Assembly: GCF_014652695.1 (NCBI RefSeq)
Contig: NZ_BMZH01000007.1
Span: 105,792 to 169,791 of the forward strand
Source: Algimonas arctica
Lineage (GTDB): Bacteria; Pseudomonadota; Alphaproteobacteria; Caulobacterales; Maricaulaceae
DNA length: 64,000 nt
Direction of reading: 5' to 3'
Shown: positions 63,934 through 64,000 of the stretch, one piece after another
Layout of the letters: every line of letters starts with the position of its first letter
Numbering within the stretch: position 1 is the stretch's first letter
Position numbers and translations under genes: made by a program
Notes under the pieces: generated by a model
Databases searched by the model: none
Told to the model about the DNA's origin: nothing
Seen by the model: only the letters and a program-made list of their open reading frames with translations

Positions 63934-64000
63934 TCATTTTGCTGTCATCTCAAATTCGACGGGTGACAACATCCCGTTGTTAGCATGCCTGCGTTTCGGA
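63934..64000 (-). CDS. IS3-family transposase OrfB, 3' end only
   Basis: The last 21 codons read PKRRHANNGMLSPVEFEM then TAK and stop. R-R-H-x-N-G-M-L-S-P-V-E-F-E is the characteristic C-terminus of IS3-family OrfB (rve integrase core). The gene runs off the right edge, so the rest cannot be judged. Confidence 0.85.
   Translation of the reverse strand, partial: PKRRHANNGMLSPVEFEMTAK

Noticed and set aside
1..64000. CRISPR array or prophage
   Set aside because: No regularly spaced repeats were seen, and no phage structural genes are present. Only the right edge looks mobile.

Overview
The window reads as a chromosomal segment of an alphaproteobacterium, most likely from the Caulobacterales/Hyphomonadaceae-Maricaulaceae side of the class. 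This is an inference from gene content and not from a database search. The pointers are a Caulobacter-style cpa/tad pilus locus with CtrA-like sites, a UrcA-family protein, the ubiB-coaBC-dut order, an alphaproteobacterial DnaX and PriA that have lost zinc cysteines, a small bacterial SRP RNA near dnaX-ybaB, and a CycM-type anchored cytochrome c next to pheA. Genes are densely packed, often with ATGA or TAATG overlaps.

Layout. 1-5.4 kb: a ParB-like DNA-binding protein, ubiG, a CsbD-like stress protein, transaldolase divergent from priA, and a small gene broken by one in-frame TGA. 5.4-14.6 kb: purA and a PagL-like lipid A deacylase, a GAF methionine-sulfoxide reductase, then a long minus-strand run (ubiB, coaBC, secreted unknown, dut, HWE kinase, cysK, moeB-like). 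14.8-16.8 kb: nrdB and a tyrosine phosphatase. 16.8-30.0 kb: a nearly complete Tad pilus locus with two pseudopilins and a free secretin N-domain protein on the minus strand. Two Flp pilins and cpaA-cpaB-cpaC-cpaD-cpaE-cpaF-tadB-tadC are on the plus strand, and a TadD-like TPR lipoprotein comes back on the minus strand.

30-38 kb: M17 aminopeptidase, acyltransferase, MarR regulator, NlpC/P60 hydrolase, CycM-like cytochrome, pheA, a YHS protein, nudC and an outer-membrane barrel. 38.1-42.7 kb: SRP RNA, P450, a lipoprotein, dnaX and ybaB. 42.9-51.9 kb: ggt, def, a glutamate-synthase-like flavoprotein, a YgjP-like metallopeptidase sharing its start codon with a divergent 578-residue lipoprotein, a TMEM175-like channel and etfBA. 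51.9-62.5 kb: a large hybrid kinase, LysR, trxB, a ThuA lipoprotein, an ELM1-like protein with greA, UrcA, a P1/S58 peptidase and a GNAT enzyme.

62.6-64.0 kb: the character changes. A tRNA-Arg(ACG) gene is followed by sparse, AT-richer DNA with a RelE/ParE-type toxin-antitoxin pair plus a coupled small ORF, IS3-type element ends, a perfect 16-bp inverted repeat and the 3' end of an IS3-family transposase. This looks like the edge of an island at a tRNA gene. Most of the window is core metabolism and cell-envelope genes. The most unusual signals are small: the TGA-broken gene after priA, designed-looking inverted repeats in two promoter regions, the CATG shared-start divergence at 47.6 kb, and the three-ORF toxin-antitoxin block.
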